Shown: positions 29,233 to 40,829, counted from the stretch's first letter. The stretch: 40,888 bases of DNA from Ligilactobacillus hayakitensis DSM 18933 = JCM 14209 (GCF_000615845.1 NZ_BAML01000013.1:1-40888), one strand, 5' to 3'. Numbers and translations are program-made. Notes: generated by a model not told the origin, from the sequence alone.

Positions 29233-29508
29233 ATGAAAAAGAAATTAATGATTATGGTAGGAACTTTATTAACATTAGTGAGTTTATTCTTGTTCGTAGG
29301 AACTTATCAGATTGAAGCTAATACAACTGATACAACCGTAGTCGTTTCTAGTGATCATGTGAACCACATCGCTACTAGCAACCAAGGCGCACAAAATAGT
29401 GTTGTGACACCGGATGATACTCAACTTAACGTAGTTAAAGGTATCATTACGGTAGTCGTTGCCGGTGGAGTATACTTCTTTATTCCAAAAACGATCAAAG
29501 GATTTTAA
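29233..29508 (+). CDS. Small secreted or membrane protein of unknown function
   Basis: I do not recognise this gene. The 91-residue product starts MKKKLMIMVGTLLTLVSLFL, a signal peptide or N-terminal membrane segment, with a possible cleavage near IEA-NTT. A threonine/serine-rich middle part (about 30-65) follows, then a C-terminal hydrophobic helix (GIITVVVAGGVYFFIP) and a short basic tail. It would either span the membrane twice or be anchored by its C terminus. The start at 29233 follows GAAAGGTGGG. It is a single-gene unit with its own terminator and a repeat-rich promoter region that shares sequence with that of the large surface protein. Confidence 0.7.
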   Translation: MKKKLMIMVGTLLTLVSLFLFVGTYQIEANTTDTTVVVSSDHVNHIATSNQGAQNSVVTPDDTQLNVVKGIITVVVAGGVYFFIPKTIKGF

Positions 29509-29518
29509 AATCCATTCG

Positions 29519-29550
29519 AAGACTAGCATTGTGAATGCTAGTCTTTTTTT
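29519..29550 (+). terminator. Terminator after the small membrane protein gene
   Basis: AAGACTAGCATT (29519-29530) pairs perfectly with AATGCTAGTCTT (29534-29545) over the loop GTG, followed by T to 29550. Confidence 0.92.
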
Positions 29551-29609
29551 GTTGACGGAAGGGATAAATCATTCTAAGATAGCACTAAGTAATTGAGGTG
29601 CGAAAAATA

Positions 29610-30164
29610 ATGTTAGAATTTGAAATTACAGCAATTAAGAATAAAACTAATCAAGGTTTGTTATACTATGATTTTGATGAGAATATTGATAAAGCAAGAG
29701 AGCATGCCTTTAAAACTTGTCGACAATATAATAAAGGATTACTGAATAAAGAAGACGTAAATGCAAAACAAGTAAAAAATCTTTTTGGAAATATTGGAAG
29801 TAATGTTACGATTGCAGGAAGTTTTCTGTGTGAATTTGGATTTAATTTAAACGTGGGTAATAATGTATTTTTTGGCGATGATTTTAAAATTATAGATTGT
29901 AATCTTGTGACCATTGGCAATGATGTCTATATTGGAAAACATGTCGGAATGTATACTTCTAACCATGCCGAAGAGCCTAATGCGCGTGCTAATCATTGGG
30001 TTAAGGATTTGCCAATAACAATTGGCAATAATGTTTATATCGGAGACAATGTGGTTATTGGGCCCAATACAGTGATTGGCGATAATGCAGTTATCAAATC
30101 GGGAAGTGTTGTTGTTAAAAACGTTTCACCCAATCAAATAGTTGAAGGCGATCCGGCACAATAA
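29610..30164 (+). CDS. Maltose/galactoside O-acetyltransferase-like protein
   Basis: This is a left-handed beta-helix acetyltransferase of the LacA/Maa family, which acetylates sugar hydroxyls with acetyl-CoA. The N-terminal helices (YYDFDENIDKAREHAFKTCR), the segment LNVGNNVFFGDDFKIIDC and the catalytic-histidine region GMYTSNHAEEPNAR are intact, unlike the relative at 19971. The C terminus stops early, at EGDPAQ, where relatives usually have NPAKVIR plus more; the stop is immediately followed by the terminator. The start at 29610 has GAGGTG 9 bases upstream, while the GTG at 29598 lies in that site. Length is 184 residues. Substrate unknown. Confidence 0.87.
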   Translation: MLEFEITAIKNKTNQGLLYYDFDENIDKAREHAFKTCRQYNKGLLNKEDVNAKQVKNLFGNIGSNVTIAGSFLCEFGFNLNVGNNVFFGDDFKIIDCNLVTIGNDVYIGKHVGMYTSNHAEEPNARANHWVKDLPITIGNNVYIGDNVVIGPNTVIGDNAVIKSGSVVVKNVSPNQIVEGDPAQ

Positions 30165-30191
30165 AAGAGGCGAATAAATATTCGCCTCTTT
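30164..30191. terminator. Bidirectional terminator between convergent genes
   Basis: AAAGAGGCGAAT (30164-30175) and ATTCGCCTCTTT (30180-30191) pair perfectly. The element serves the acetyltransferase on the + strand and the DUF1002 gene, which ends two bases away, on the - strand. Confidence 0.92.
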
Positions 30192-30192
30192 C

Positions 30193-31259
30193 TTATTCGT
30201 TTATACTAGATTGTTCATTAATTGAATCGGGTGTACTTTGGGTATTATTTGAAGTAAAAAGACTTTTAATCCAGTTAATAAATTTCGTAAACCAATTTTG
30301 TGCTTGTTCAGTTGTTTGGTTGAAATTAGCACTATTAGCCCAATTTTTAGCCTTATTCATTAAGTTACCGCTTGAGTTTTTAACATTGTTGATCGTATCG
30401 TCTACACTGTTGATATAAGATTTATTTGATGAAATTGGTGAATCTTGGAATTTAACTAAAGCATTAACAATTTGAATAATTTGATTATTAGTTGTTTGCG
30501 AAGCGATTCCCCGTTGTTGGAGGCTTTTTCTAGCATTGCTTGAATATCTGCTTTAGTTGCAAGTTCATTTTGATCATCTTGTTTTTGTTGGGCAATTTGT
30601 TTTGAAACATCACCAACCGCTGCCATAAGTTTTCCGGGATAATTAGCGTCATCTTTGTTGGCGTCGATTGCAGATTGAGTAGCATCAAGCATAGTATTTG
30701 CAGCTGCCGTATTATCGGTATTGATTTGAGCACCATCTTGAGCTAAAGCTTTATAAACCCCAGTTAAGGCTGATTCGCCAGAAACGGCACGGTTAGCAGT
30801 GACAACGATGCTAACATCAGTAACACCAGCCATTTGAGCCACCATGGCATATTGTTGGGAGGTTACTTTCGTGATGTTATTTTCGCCATTATAGTTTTTA
30901 ATGTTTACTTTAACTCCTGAACCAGGATCTCCAGGAGCAATCGCAACGGAACTAATCATAGCTGCATTTGTAGTATTACTTGCACTATTGATATATTGAC
31001 GATAATCATCGGCTGTGGCAGTTAATTTTTTAAATGATGAGTCTGTTTGCAAGACATTATTTAAGCTAGGGTAAACATCATTTGCAACGCCTGATCCATA
31101 AACAACATAAGCTGCTTGAAGTGTATGTTGTGTTTGTGAATTAGAATTTTGAGTAGTATCTGCAAGAACGGTATTTTCAAATACTGGTGGGCAAACACTA
31201 ATCGTGGTTGTTGCAATGGTTGTTGCAGTAATAATTTTGATTAGATTTTTATGTTTCAT
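30193..31259 (-). pseudogene. Secreted DUF1002 protein, frameshifted
   Basis: The intact 5' part (31259 to about 30513) encodes a signal peptide (IIKIITATTIATTT-like hydrophobic core, ending VLADTT) and the DUF1002 domain (AAYVVYGSGVANDVYPSLNN, GSGVKVNIKNYNGENNITKV, VSIVVTANRAVSGESALTGV). At the four-G run on the coding strand (30509-30512) the frame shifts and stops at 30456. In the -1 frame the sequence stays open to a TAA at 30193, encoding GIASQTTNNQIIQIVNALVK and a C-terminal part ending SINEQSSINE. Adding one G restores about 355 residues, which fits the family. The ribosome-binding site is GAGGGG. Function of DUF1002 proteins is not established. Homopolymer sequencing error or a recent mutation are both possible. 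Confidence 0.85.
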
Positions 31260-31363
31260 TTTCTTTTCCCCTCATTTTGATGAGTATATAAATTTTACAA
31301 GAATATTTTAGCATGGATTAATAGGCCTGTCTTTTAAGGAAAAGTTAAATTTAAAATGGGTAT

Positions 31364-31391
31364 TTGAAGATGAATTAAAAGAGATTATAAT
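31364..31391 (+). promoter_or_regulatory. Promoter of the CopY/BlaI-type repressor gene
   Basis: TTGAAG (31364-31369), 16 bases, then TATAAT (31386-31391), 25 bases before the start codon. No TACA-N2-TGTA copper box was found nearby. Confidence 0.65.
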
Positions 31392-31415
31392 AAAAATGAA
31401 AGGTAGGTTGAGAAT

Positions 31416-31841
31416 ATGGCTGAAATCAGTAATGCAGAATGGCAAGTAATGCGAGTAGTTTGGTCTTTATCAAAAGCGAGTAGTAAGCAGATAATTGATG
31501 CCTTAGTAACTACCAAAGATTGGAAGCCTGCAACTACCAAAACGTTAATCGGACGTTTAGTAAAAAAAGGGTATGTCGGTACTAAGCGCAATGGAAGAGC
31601 TTACGAATATTTTCCGTTAGTTAAAGAACAAGATACAATTAATCAAGAAATTGTTGAAAGTTTTGCAAATATTTGTCAAAAGCACGTGGGCAATGCCTTA
31701 TCGATGGTGTTAGAACAATACACTTTAACGCAAGATGATATCACCAAATTACAGGATATTTTAAAAGAAAAAAAGAAGAGTGCGCCCAAAACTTTAGCCT
31801 GTAATTGTGTTTCACAAGACAATTGTGACTGTAAAAAGTAA
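31416..31841 (+). CDS. CopY/TcrY-type copper-responsive repressor (BlaI/MecI family)
   Basis: The 141-residue product has the winged-helix DNA-binding domain of the BlaI/MecI/CopY family (ISNAEWQVMRVVWSLSKASS, TTKTLIGRLVKKGYVGTKRN). The C terminus ends CNCVSQDNCDC, that is CxC, five residues, CxC. CopY proteins bind Cu(I) or Zn through CxC-x4-CxC, so this is a near match with one extra residue. The usual partner, a copper ATPase or chaperone, is not next to it; instead uspA follows after 17 bases. Binding of copper is inferred from the cysteines. Confidence 0.82.
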   Translation: MAEISNAEWQVMRVVWSLSKASSKQIIDALVTTKDWKPATTKTLIGRLVKKGYVGTKRNGRAYEYFPLVKEQDTINQEIVESFANICQKHVGNALSMVLEQYTLTQDDITKLQDILKEKKKSAPKTLACNCVSQDNCDCKK

Positions 31842-31858
31842 AATAGGAGGTATTTTAA

Positions 31859-32302
31859 ATGGATACAGAAAAAGTAAAGAATATTAAACGAATTTTAGTT
31901 GGGGTTGATGACTCTGAAGATGCACAATTAGCATTTCGGGTTGCGATGCGCCGTGCAATTGAATTAGATGCGACTTTAATCATCACATCAATTTTGGAAA
32001 GTAATGAAATGAATGTTTATCAAGCTTTATCACGTGACTATGTTCATGGTGAAAGATCTGATTTAGAAAAACACATTCAAGAATATAAGAAGGTTGCTTT
32101 AGAAGCGGGGGTTAAAAAAGTAGAAACTGTGATTTCAGAAGGAAATGCAGGCGAACAAATTGTGAAGACGGTTATTCCACAAACCCAACCAGATTTATTG
32201 ATTATCGGAGCATTATCTAAAGCAGGAATTAAGAAGTATTTTGGTTCTCAAGCAGCATATATTGTAAAAAATTCACCAGTTTCTGTACTTGTTGTACGCT
32301 AA
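31859..32302 (+). CDS. Universal stress protein, UspA family
   Basis: The 147-residue product has the UspA fold pattern: KRILVGVDDSEDAQLAFRVA at the N terminus and LLIIGALSKAGIKKYFGSQA, then the C-terminal NSPVSVLVVR. The nucleotide-binding segment differs somewhat from the classical G-x2-G-x9-G(S/T). TAGGAGG precedes the start. It is probably co-transcribed with the upstream CopY-type repressor. The exact role of single-domain Usp proteins is not well defined. Confidence 0.9.
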   Translation: MDTEKVKNIKRILVGVDDSEDAQLAFRVAMRRAIELDATLIITSILESNEMNVYQALSRDYVHGERSDLEKHIQEYKKVALEAGVKKVETVISEGNAGEQIVKTVIPQTQPDLLIIGALSKAGIKKYFGSQAAYIVKNSPVSVLVVR

Positions 32303-32321
32303 CCAAAAAGGTCGATTAATT

Positions 32322-32864
32322 ATGGGAAGACAACAAGAGTCTAAAAAATATCAGTTAGGAGAAGCGTTTATTATCCTTTTGCGGCAAGAACCGCTTGAAA
32401 AAATAACAATTAATCAAATTTGTAACCAAGCTAAAGTTCACCGCAGTACATTTTATCGTCATTTTGAAGATAAATTTGATTTGTTGCGTTTTTGTTTTCA
32501 AGCTTTTATGTTAGAAAATTTGGATTCCCAAAATGTAATCCGCTCAATTGTCGAAACGATTGATGGCGATCATAAATTATTTCGCAACGTCTTGATTAAT
32601 AATCTTGATGTTAATTTAATTGATTTGATGATTGATTTGCTTACAGAAACCATTATTGAAGGGTATCATGGACAGTTACGCTCGGAAAAACTCCAAAATT
32701 GGTTGAATTCGTTTTTGAATGCCTCAACTGATATTAATATGACAGCTCGCATGTTGGCTGGTGGAATTTTAACAGTTTTATCAGATTGGATTGAAAATAA
32801 TTATCAACTTTCACCCGAAAAAATTATTGAGTATTTTGCTAATTTTGAGGAGATTTTTAATTAA
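32322..32864 (+). CDS. TetR/AcrR family transcriptional regulator
   Basis: The N-terminal helix-turn-helix is ITINQICNQAKVHRSTFYRH followed by FEDKFDLL, typical of TetR. The C-terminal ligand-binding part (about residues 60-180) is not assignable to a known ligand class. The ATG at 32322 follows AAGGTC after about 10 bases; an in-frame TTG at 32289 would overlap uspA. Length is 180 residues. It lies 19 bases after uspA, so it may be part of the same transcript. Target genes are unknown. Confidence 0.87.
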   Translation: MGRQQESKKYQLGEAFIILLRQEPLEKITINQICNQAKVHRSTFYRHFEDKFDLLRFCFQAFMLENLDSQNVIRSIVETIDGDHKLFRNVLINNLDVNLIDLMIDLLTETIIEGYHGQLRSEKLQNWLNSFLNASTDINMTARMLAGGILTVLSDWIENNYQLSPEKIIEYFANFEEIFN

Positions 32865-32887
32865 TATTTTTAAATGAAACTACAATA

Positions 32888-32919
32888 TATTGTGTATCAA
32901 ATAAATTTTCGACACAATA
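32888..32919. promoter_or_regulatory. Inverted repeat TATTGTGT-N16-ACACAATA, possible operator
   Basis: TATTGTGT (32888-32895) and ACACAATA (32912-32919) are exact complements. The element lies between the TetR gene and the promoter of the MarR gene, 27 bases upstream of that -35. It could bind one of the two regulators or be the foot of an RNA hairpin without a T-run. Confidence 0.45.
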
Positions 32920-32945
32920 CAGTAAAAGTTTTAGGAACAAAATTT

Positions 32946-32974
32946 TACATTTTTCACAAGATGAAGTATAATAT
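32946..32974 (+). promoter_or_regulatory. Promoter of the MarR gene, with a long leader
   Basis: TTTACA (32946-32951), 17 bases, then TATAAT (32969-32974). The predicted leader of about 150 bases before the start at 33129 contains palindromes such as AATTATTA-TATG-TAATAATT (33061-33080) and GTACT/AGTAC (32987-32991/33015-33019), so it may be structured. No known riboswitch was recognised. Confidence 0.65.
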
Positions 32975-33128
32975 TAAAAATACGGAGTACTTAAGTATAG
33001 AATGGCTCGTAAGAGTACGGGGTTATTAATGATAAGATATTTTTAATAGATATCGTAGATAATTATTATATGTAATAATTATGCTTTTACCTTATGTAGT
33101 CATAAGAGAAAATGGGAGGAAAATGAAG

Positions 33129-33563
33129 ATGAGTAATTCAATTCAACGTGCGATGACTAATCTCACTCAATTAGTGCGATTACATGATTACTCTGAAGGA
33201 ATTGTTGAACTTGATCGCCTTGGGGCAATTGATATGTACTATCTAGAAGCGATTAACCAATTGGATAATCCAACAATTGGAACAATTTCTAACTTGTTGG
33301 GGCAATCAACACCAAATACTAATTACCATATTAAGAAATTATTATCTTTGGAATTAGTTGAAAAGAAAATCGATCCAGATGATCGTCGAGTAACCCATCT
33401 ATCGGTTACTTCAAAGTATCGCGACGCTTTGAATAAGAATAATGATTTTTGGGAAGACTTACAATTCCGTTTGGAAGAAGAAGTATTGCCAAAAGATTTT
33501 GCAACATTTAAGCGTGTTTTACGCCAAGCGACAGAATTAATCGCAGAAAAAAATCCCCGCTAA
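33129..33563 (+). CDS. MarR family transcriptional regulator
   Basis: The 144-residue product has a winged helix: NPTIGTISNLLGQSTPNTNY as helix-turn-helix and EKKIDPDDRRVTHLSVTSKY as the wing, the standard MarR pattern (DxRxxxxxLT/S). GGGAGG at 33114-33119 fits the ATG at 33129 better than the ATG at 33123, and the upstream in-frame ATG at 33081 has no ribosome-binding site. A terminator separates it from the ECF S component gene. Ligand and targets are unknown. Confidence 0.87.
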   Translation: MSNSIQRAMTNLTQLVRLHDYSEGIVELDRLGAIDMYYLEAINQLDNPTIGTISNLLGQSTPNTNYHIKKLLSLELVEKKIDPDDRRVTHLSVTSKYRDALNKNNDFWEDLQFRLEEEVLPKDFATFKRVLRQATELIAEKNPR

Positions 33564-33594
33564 GATTATTTTAAAAATCAAGCGGAATTAACAC

Positions 33595-33630
33595 AGGGAC
33601 TAGGAAATATTTTTTCCAGTCCCTATTTTT
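33595..33630 (+). terminator. Terminator after the MarR gene
   Basis: AGGGACTAGGAAA (33595-33607) pairs with TTTCCAGTCCCT (33613-33624), one A bulged, then ATTTTTG. Confidence 0.85.
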
Positions 33631-33670
33631 GTGTGATATTATTAATGGTGAATTGAAAGCGAGGTTAAGG

Positions 33671-34258
33671 ATGAGAAATAGTCAAAAAACCTACACAATG
33701 ATTTTAATGTCGTTGTTTATTGCAATTATTATTTTACAAACAAGTATCCCGTTTTTAGGATACATTCCAGCCGGAGCGTTAAATATTACAATTATTCATA
33801 TAACTGTAATTGCAGTAGCGTTAGCACTTGGCCCCAAAAAAGGAGCCTTGATTGGGGGAGTTTGGGGGATAATTACTTTTATTCGTGCATTTGTTTCACC
33901 TACTAGTCCACTAGCGGCAATGGTTTTTGTTAATCCGATGATTTCAGTATTTCCACGAGTCTTAATTGGAGTTGTAGGATATTATGTTTATGCAGTATTT
34001 TTCAAAATAACGCACAAAGAATATTTGAGTATGAATTTCGGAGCGTTAATGGGATCATTAACAAATACAATTTTAGTTTTAGGCCAGATTTATTTATTTT
34101 ATCGAAATCACTCGATGGCACTTTACCATGTGGATACTCACAAATTATTACCCTACCTTTTAGGGGTTGCAGGCATAAATGGGGTCCTTGAAGCGTTAGT
34201 AGCGGTTTTAATAGCACCAGCGATTGCCAAAGTCATCAAAAAAGCAATAAAAAAATAA
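33671..34258 (+). CDS. ECF transporter substrate-binding (S) component
   Basis: The 195-residue product is hydrophobic, with about six membrane segments, and resembles S components of energy-coupling-factor vitamin transporters (PFAM ECF_trnsprt-like): GYIPAGALNITIIHITVIAV, LALGPKKGALIGGVWGIITF and RAFVSPTSPLAAMVF. Short N-terminal segment RNSQKTYTMILMSLFIAII carries small residues that usually contact EcfT. The start at 33671 follows GAGG. The likely energy module is the EcfA1-A2-T set at 15439-17904. Substrate is not certain; pantothenate/PanT-like or folate-like proteins are the nearest in my judgement, at low confidence. Confidence 0.85.
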   Translation: MRNSQKTYTMILMSLFIAIIILQTSIPFLGYIPAGALNITIIHITVIAVALALGPKKGALIGGVWGIITFIRAFVSPTSPLAAMVFVNPMISVFPRVLIGVVGYYVYAVFFKITHKEYLSMNFGALMGSLTNTILVLGQIYLFYRNHSMALYHVDTHKLLPYLLGVAGINGVLEALVAVLIAPAIAKVIKKAIKK

Positions 34259-34282
34259 ACTTGATAAGAGGATTTGATTTAA

Positions 34283-34939
34283 TTGGCGCAAAAAAAATAT
34301 AAACCAGCAACAAAAAAAGAGTCGCAAACTAAATTAAAGACAAGACCTAAAAAGAAAAGAAGAAAAATTAAGTTTACACACTTATTATTTTGGGGAATTG
34401 TTCTTTGTTTAGGGTGGTTACAAATTATTCATTTAGGAAGTCAAACGCAAAATCCATCAACGGGGATTCAAAATCATCAAAAAGAAGCTTTTATAAAAAA
34501 AGTCGTTCCCGTTGCCAAGAGTGAACAAAAAAGAGCGCATGTTCTTGCTAGTATTACGATTGCCCAAGCAGCCCTTGAATCTGATTGGGGAAAAAGCGAG
34601 CTATCAAGTAAATACAATAATCTTTTTGGGATTAAAGCAGGACCTAATCAAAACGGGGAATATATGACCACTAAAGAATATGTCAACGGCCAATGGATAA
34701 CTGTAAGTGCGCGTTTTATGGTATTTGAAAATTGGAATGAATCAATACAAGCACATACGCAGTTATTAGTTAATGGGACAACGTGGAATCCCAGCCATTA
34801 CGCTGCGGTTATCCAAGCCAAAAATTATCAAGAAGCCGCATTAGCGTTACAAGAAAAAGGATATGCGACTGATCCGCAATATGCCCAAAAATTAATTAAT
34901 TTAATCAAAACATATCATCTAGATCAATATGATTATTAG
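34283..34939 (+). CDS. Membrane-anchored glucosaminidase (GH73, LytG/FlgJ-like)
   Basis: The product of 218 residues has a lysine-rich cytosolic N terminus (KKKRRKIKFTH), one membrane segment (LLFWGIVLCLGWLQIIHLG) and an extracellular GH73 domain. The catalytic glutamate is in AQAALESDWGKSELSSKYNN, followed by LFGIKAG and the C-terminal NYQEAALALQEKGYATDPQY. It should hydrolyse the N-acetylglucosaminyl bond of peptidoglycan during wall turnover. The start is TTG at 34283, chosen by AAGAGG 11 bases upstream. There is no LysM or SH3 wall-binding domain, so anchoring is by the membrane segment. Confidence 0.9.
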   Translation: MAQKKYKPATKKESQTKLKTRPKKKRRKIKFTHLLFWGIVLCLGWLQIIHLGSQTQNPSTGIQNHQKEAFIKKVVPVAKSEQKRAHVLASITIAQAALESDWGKSELSSKYNNLFGIKAGPNQNGEYMTTKEYVNGQWITVSARFMVFENWNESIQAHTQLLVNGTTWNPSHYAAVIQAKNYQEAALALQEKGYATDPQYAQKLINLIKTYHLDQYDY

Positions 34940-34982
34940 CGCTTGTCGCCGTAAATAATCTGTGGTAATCTACTATATGTAG

Positions 34983-35128
34983 CTTATATAAAGCCAAAAT
35001 TGGTTGGCAGTTTCTACCTAAGACCGTAATCTTAGACTATGAGTATCAAAGTAGATCACTAGATAATAGTGTAGAGATATTAATTTCTTGAACTTTTTTT
35101 ACTCGAGTGTAAGAAAGGTTCTTTTTTT
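34983..35128 (+). promoter_or_regulatory. Purine riboswitch (guanine/hypoxanthine type) with terminator
   Basis: The aptamer P1 is CTTATA/TATGAG (34983-34988/35038-35043). P2 is GCCAA/TTGGC (34993-34997/35004-35008) with loop AATTGG, and P3 is CTAAGA/TCTTAG (35018-35023/35030-35035) with loop CCGTAA. The junction AGTTTCTACC (35009-35018) and ACTAT (35036-35040) matches the purine class, and the loop GG/CC kissing pairs are kept. The C at 35037 corresponds to the specificity base for guanine or hypoxanthine. Both loops are one base shorter than usual. A terminator, GAAC.../...GGTTC then T7 (35090-35128), follows as expression platform, which predicts repression by purine. Confidence 0.85.
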
Positions 35129-35140
35129 GTATATAAGATT

Positions 35141-35172
35141 AAAAGTTGAGTATTTTAACTCAACTTTTTTTG
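35141..35172 (+). terminator. Second terminator between riboswitch and PurK-like gene
   Basis: AAAAGTTGAGT (35141-35151) pairs perfectly with ACTCAACTTTT (35158-35168), then T to 35171. It lies only 12 bases after the riboswitch terminator. TATAAT at 35218-35223 may be the -10 of a separate promoter for the next gene, though without a good -35. Confidence 0.85.
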
Positions 35173-35265
35173 TCAATATACTCAGAAATACTGAGATATG
35201 GTAAGATAGGTATTGAATATAATATTTGAGAAAAATGATAGAATATAAAGAAAGTAGTGACAAAA

Positions 35266-36396
35266 ATGGAACATAACGCTTTATTTCCGGGAAATTCGAT
35301 TGGGATTATTGGAGATGGCCCTAACGGTATCGGAATTGCGCAAGCAGCCAAAAAGTTAGGGTTAAAAGTAATAGTTTATGCAACCAATGAAGGAAGTCCA
35401 ACTTTAAATGAAGCGGATGTTAAAATGGTTGGAACATATAACGATAAAACAAAGCTTCAAGATTTTGCTGAGCGATGTGATGTGGTAACTTATGAATCAG
35501 AAAATATTTCATCTGATTTAATTCGTTACTTAAGTCGTTTTACAAATATCCCCCAAGGATTTGATACCCTTGAAATTGTGCAAGATCGTCTTTTAGAACG
35601 TGCGATGTTAGAAGATTTAAATGTCAATATTGCACCATATGCAACAATTGTTAGCTTAGACGATATTTATCAAGCAGTGGGATCAATTGGTTATCCATGT
35701 GTTTTAAAACCAATCCAAAAAGTATTTGGAAATAATAAAAAGCAAATTATCAAAAAACAAACGGATATTGCTAAATGTGCTGAATTTATTGATCAAGGAA
35801 CATATATTCTTGAATCATGGATTCCACATGAAAAAGAACTATCTGTTTCAATCACCCGCAATGTTGATGGAGTGGTGAATTTCTTCCCAATTGTTGAAAC
35901 TGTTTATCGCGATGGTAAATTAGAAAAATCAATTGTTCCAGCTGGTTTAGCTAAAGAAGTAATTGATGAAGTACGTAGTATTGTAAGTAATATTGTTACT
36001 AATTTAAGTTATGTGGGCTTATTGGAAGTTTCCTTTTATCTCAATAAAAGTGGATCATTATACGTTAAAAGTGTGGTTCCAACAATTCATCAAGCAGGTT
36101 ATGTATTTGAAAAAGCTGCGAATGTTTCAGTGTTTGAACAACATATCAGAACAATTATTGATATGCCAGTTGGACGTGTTAAATTATTGCAACCAATTGG
36201 AATGGTAATGATTGATGAACCAAGAATTGAAGCAGTAATGACGCAATGGGTCTTAAAAGATAATTGGACATATACTTTCTTTAGATACCCTGAATCAATG
36301 AATCCTAAAGTTGAAGGCTACATTTTAGTGCAAGGTGATAGCGCTGAAGCTATTAAGCAACAAATTGCTTCAACGGGCATTTGGGATAAAGAATAG
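35266..36396 (+). CDS. PurK-like ATP-grasp protein with degenerate active site
   Basis: PurK makes N5-carboxyaminoimidazole ribonucleotide in purine synthesis. The 376-residue product follows the PurK layout: N-terminal Rossmann-like part (IGIIGDGPNGIGIAQAAKKL), VVTYESENISSDL, the Q-D-R segment EIVQDRLLERAML and the central YPCVLKPIQKVFGN. Key sites differ. The ATP loop usually reads RGGYDGKGQ-like, here KVFGNNKKQII. The catalytic end NEIAPRPHNSGH-like reads VVPTIHQAGYVFEKA. It probably does not catalyse the PurK reaction, though purine-nucleotide binding is possible. The riboswitch upstream supports a link to purines. A GTG at 35257 is an alternative start. It lies 122 bases before pcrA, separated by a terminator. 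Confidence 0.8.
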   Translation: MEHNALFPGNSIGIIGDGPNGIGIAQAAKKLGLKVIVYATNEGSPTLNEADVKMVGTYNDKTKLQDFAERCDVVTYESENISSDLIRYLSRFTNIPQGFDTLEIVQDRLLERAMLEDLNVNIAPYATIVSLDDIYQAVGSIGYPCVLKPIQKVFGNNKKQIIKKQTDIAKCAEFIDQGTYILESWIPHEKELSVSITRNVDGVVNFFPIVETVYRDGKLEKSIVPAGLAKEVIDEVRSIVSNIVTNLSYVGLLEVSFYLNKSGSLYVKSVVPTIHQAGYVFEKAANVSVFEQHIRTIIDMPVGRVKLLQPIGMVMIDEPRIEAVMTQWVLKDNWTYTFFRYPESMNPKVEGYILVQGDSAEAIKQQIASTGIWDKE

Positions 36397-36401
36397 TTAT
36401 A

Positions 36402-36432
36402 AAAGAGGACTGAATTTTTTAGTCCTTTTTTT
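36402..36432 (+). terminator. Terminator after the PurK-like gene
   Basis: AGGACT (36406-36411) pairs with AGTCCT (36421-36426), flanked by A and T runs. Confidence 0.8.
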
Positions 36433-36475
36433 ATGCATAAAAATCTGTTCAATCTAAGCGATTAAACCGATTTTT

Positions 36476-36484
36476 TGATATAAT
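36476..36484 (+). promoter_or_regulatory. Extended -10 promoter of pcrA-ligA
   Basis: TG-A-TATAAT (36476-36484) is a perfect extended -10; no good -35 is seen 16-18 bases upstream. It lies between the PurK-like gene terminator and pcrA. Confidence 0.6.
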
Positions 36485-36518
36485 TAAAAGTGACATTTTT
36501 TGGGAAAGGATGAATAAA

Positions 36519-40787
<4,269 letters not shown>

Positions 40788-40829
40788 TAAAAATATAGAA
40801 TAAAGTAGAAAAAAATTGAAATATAAATT

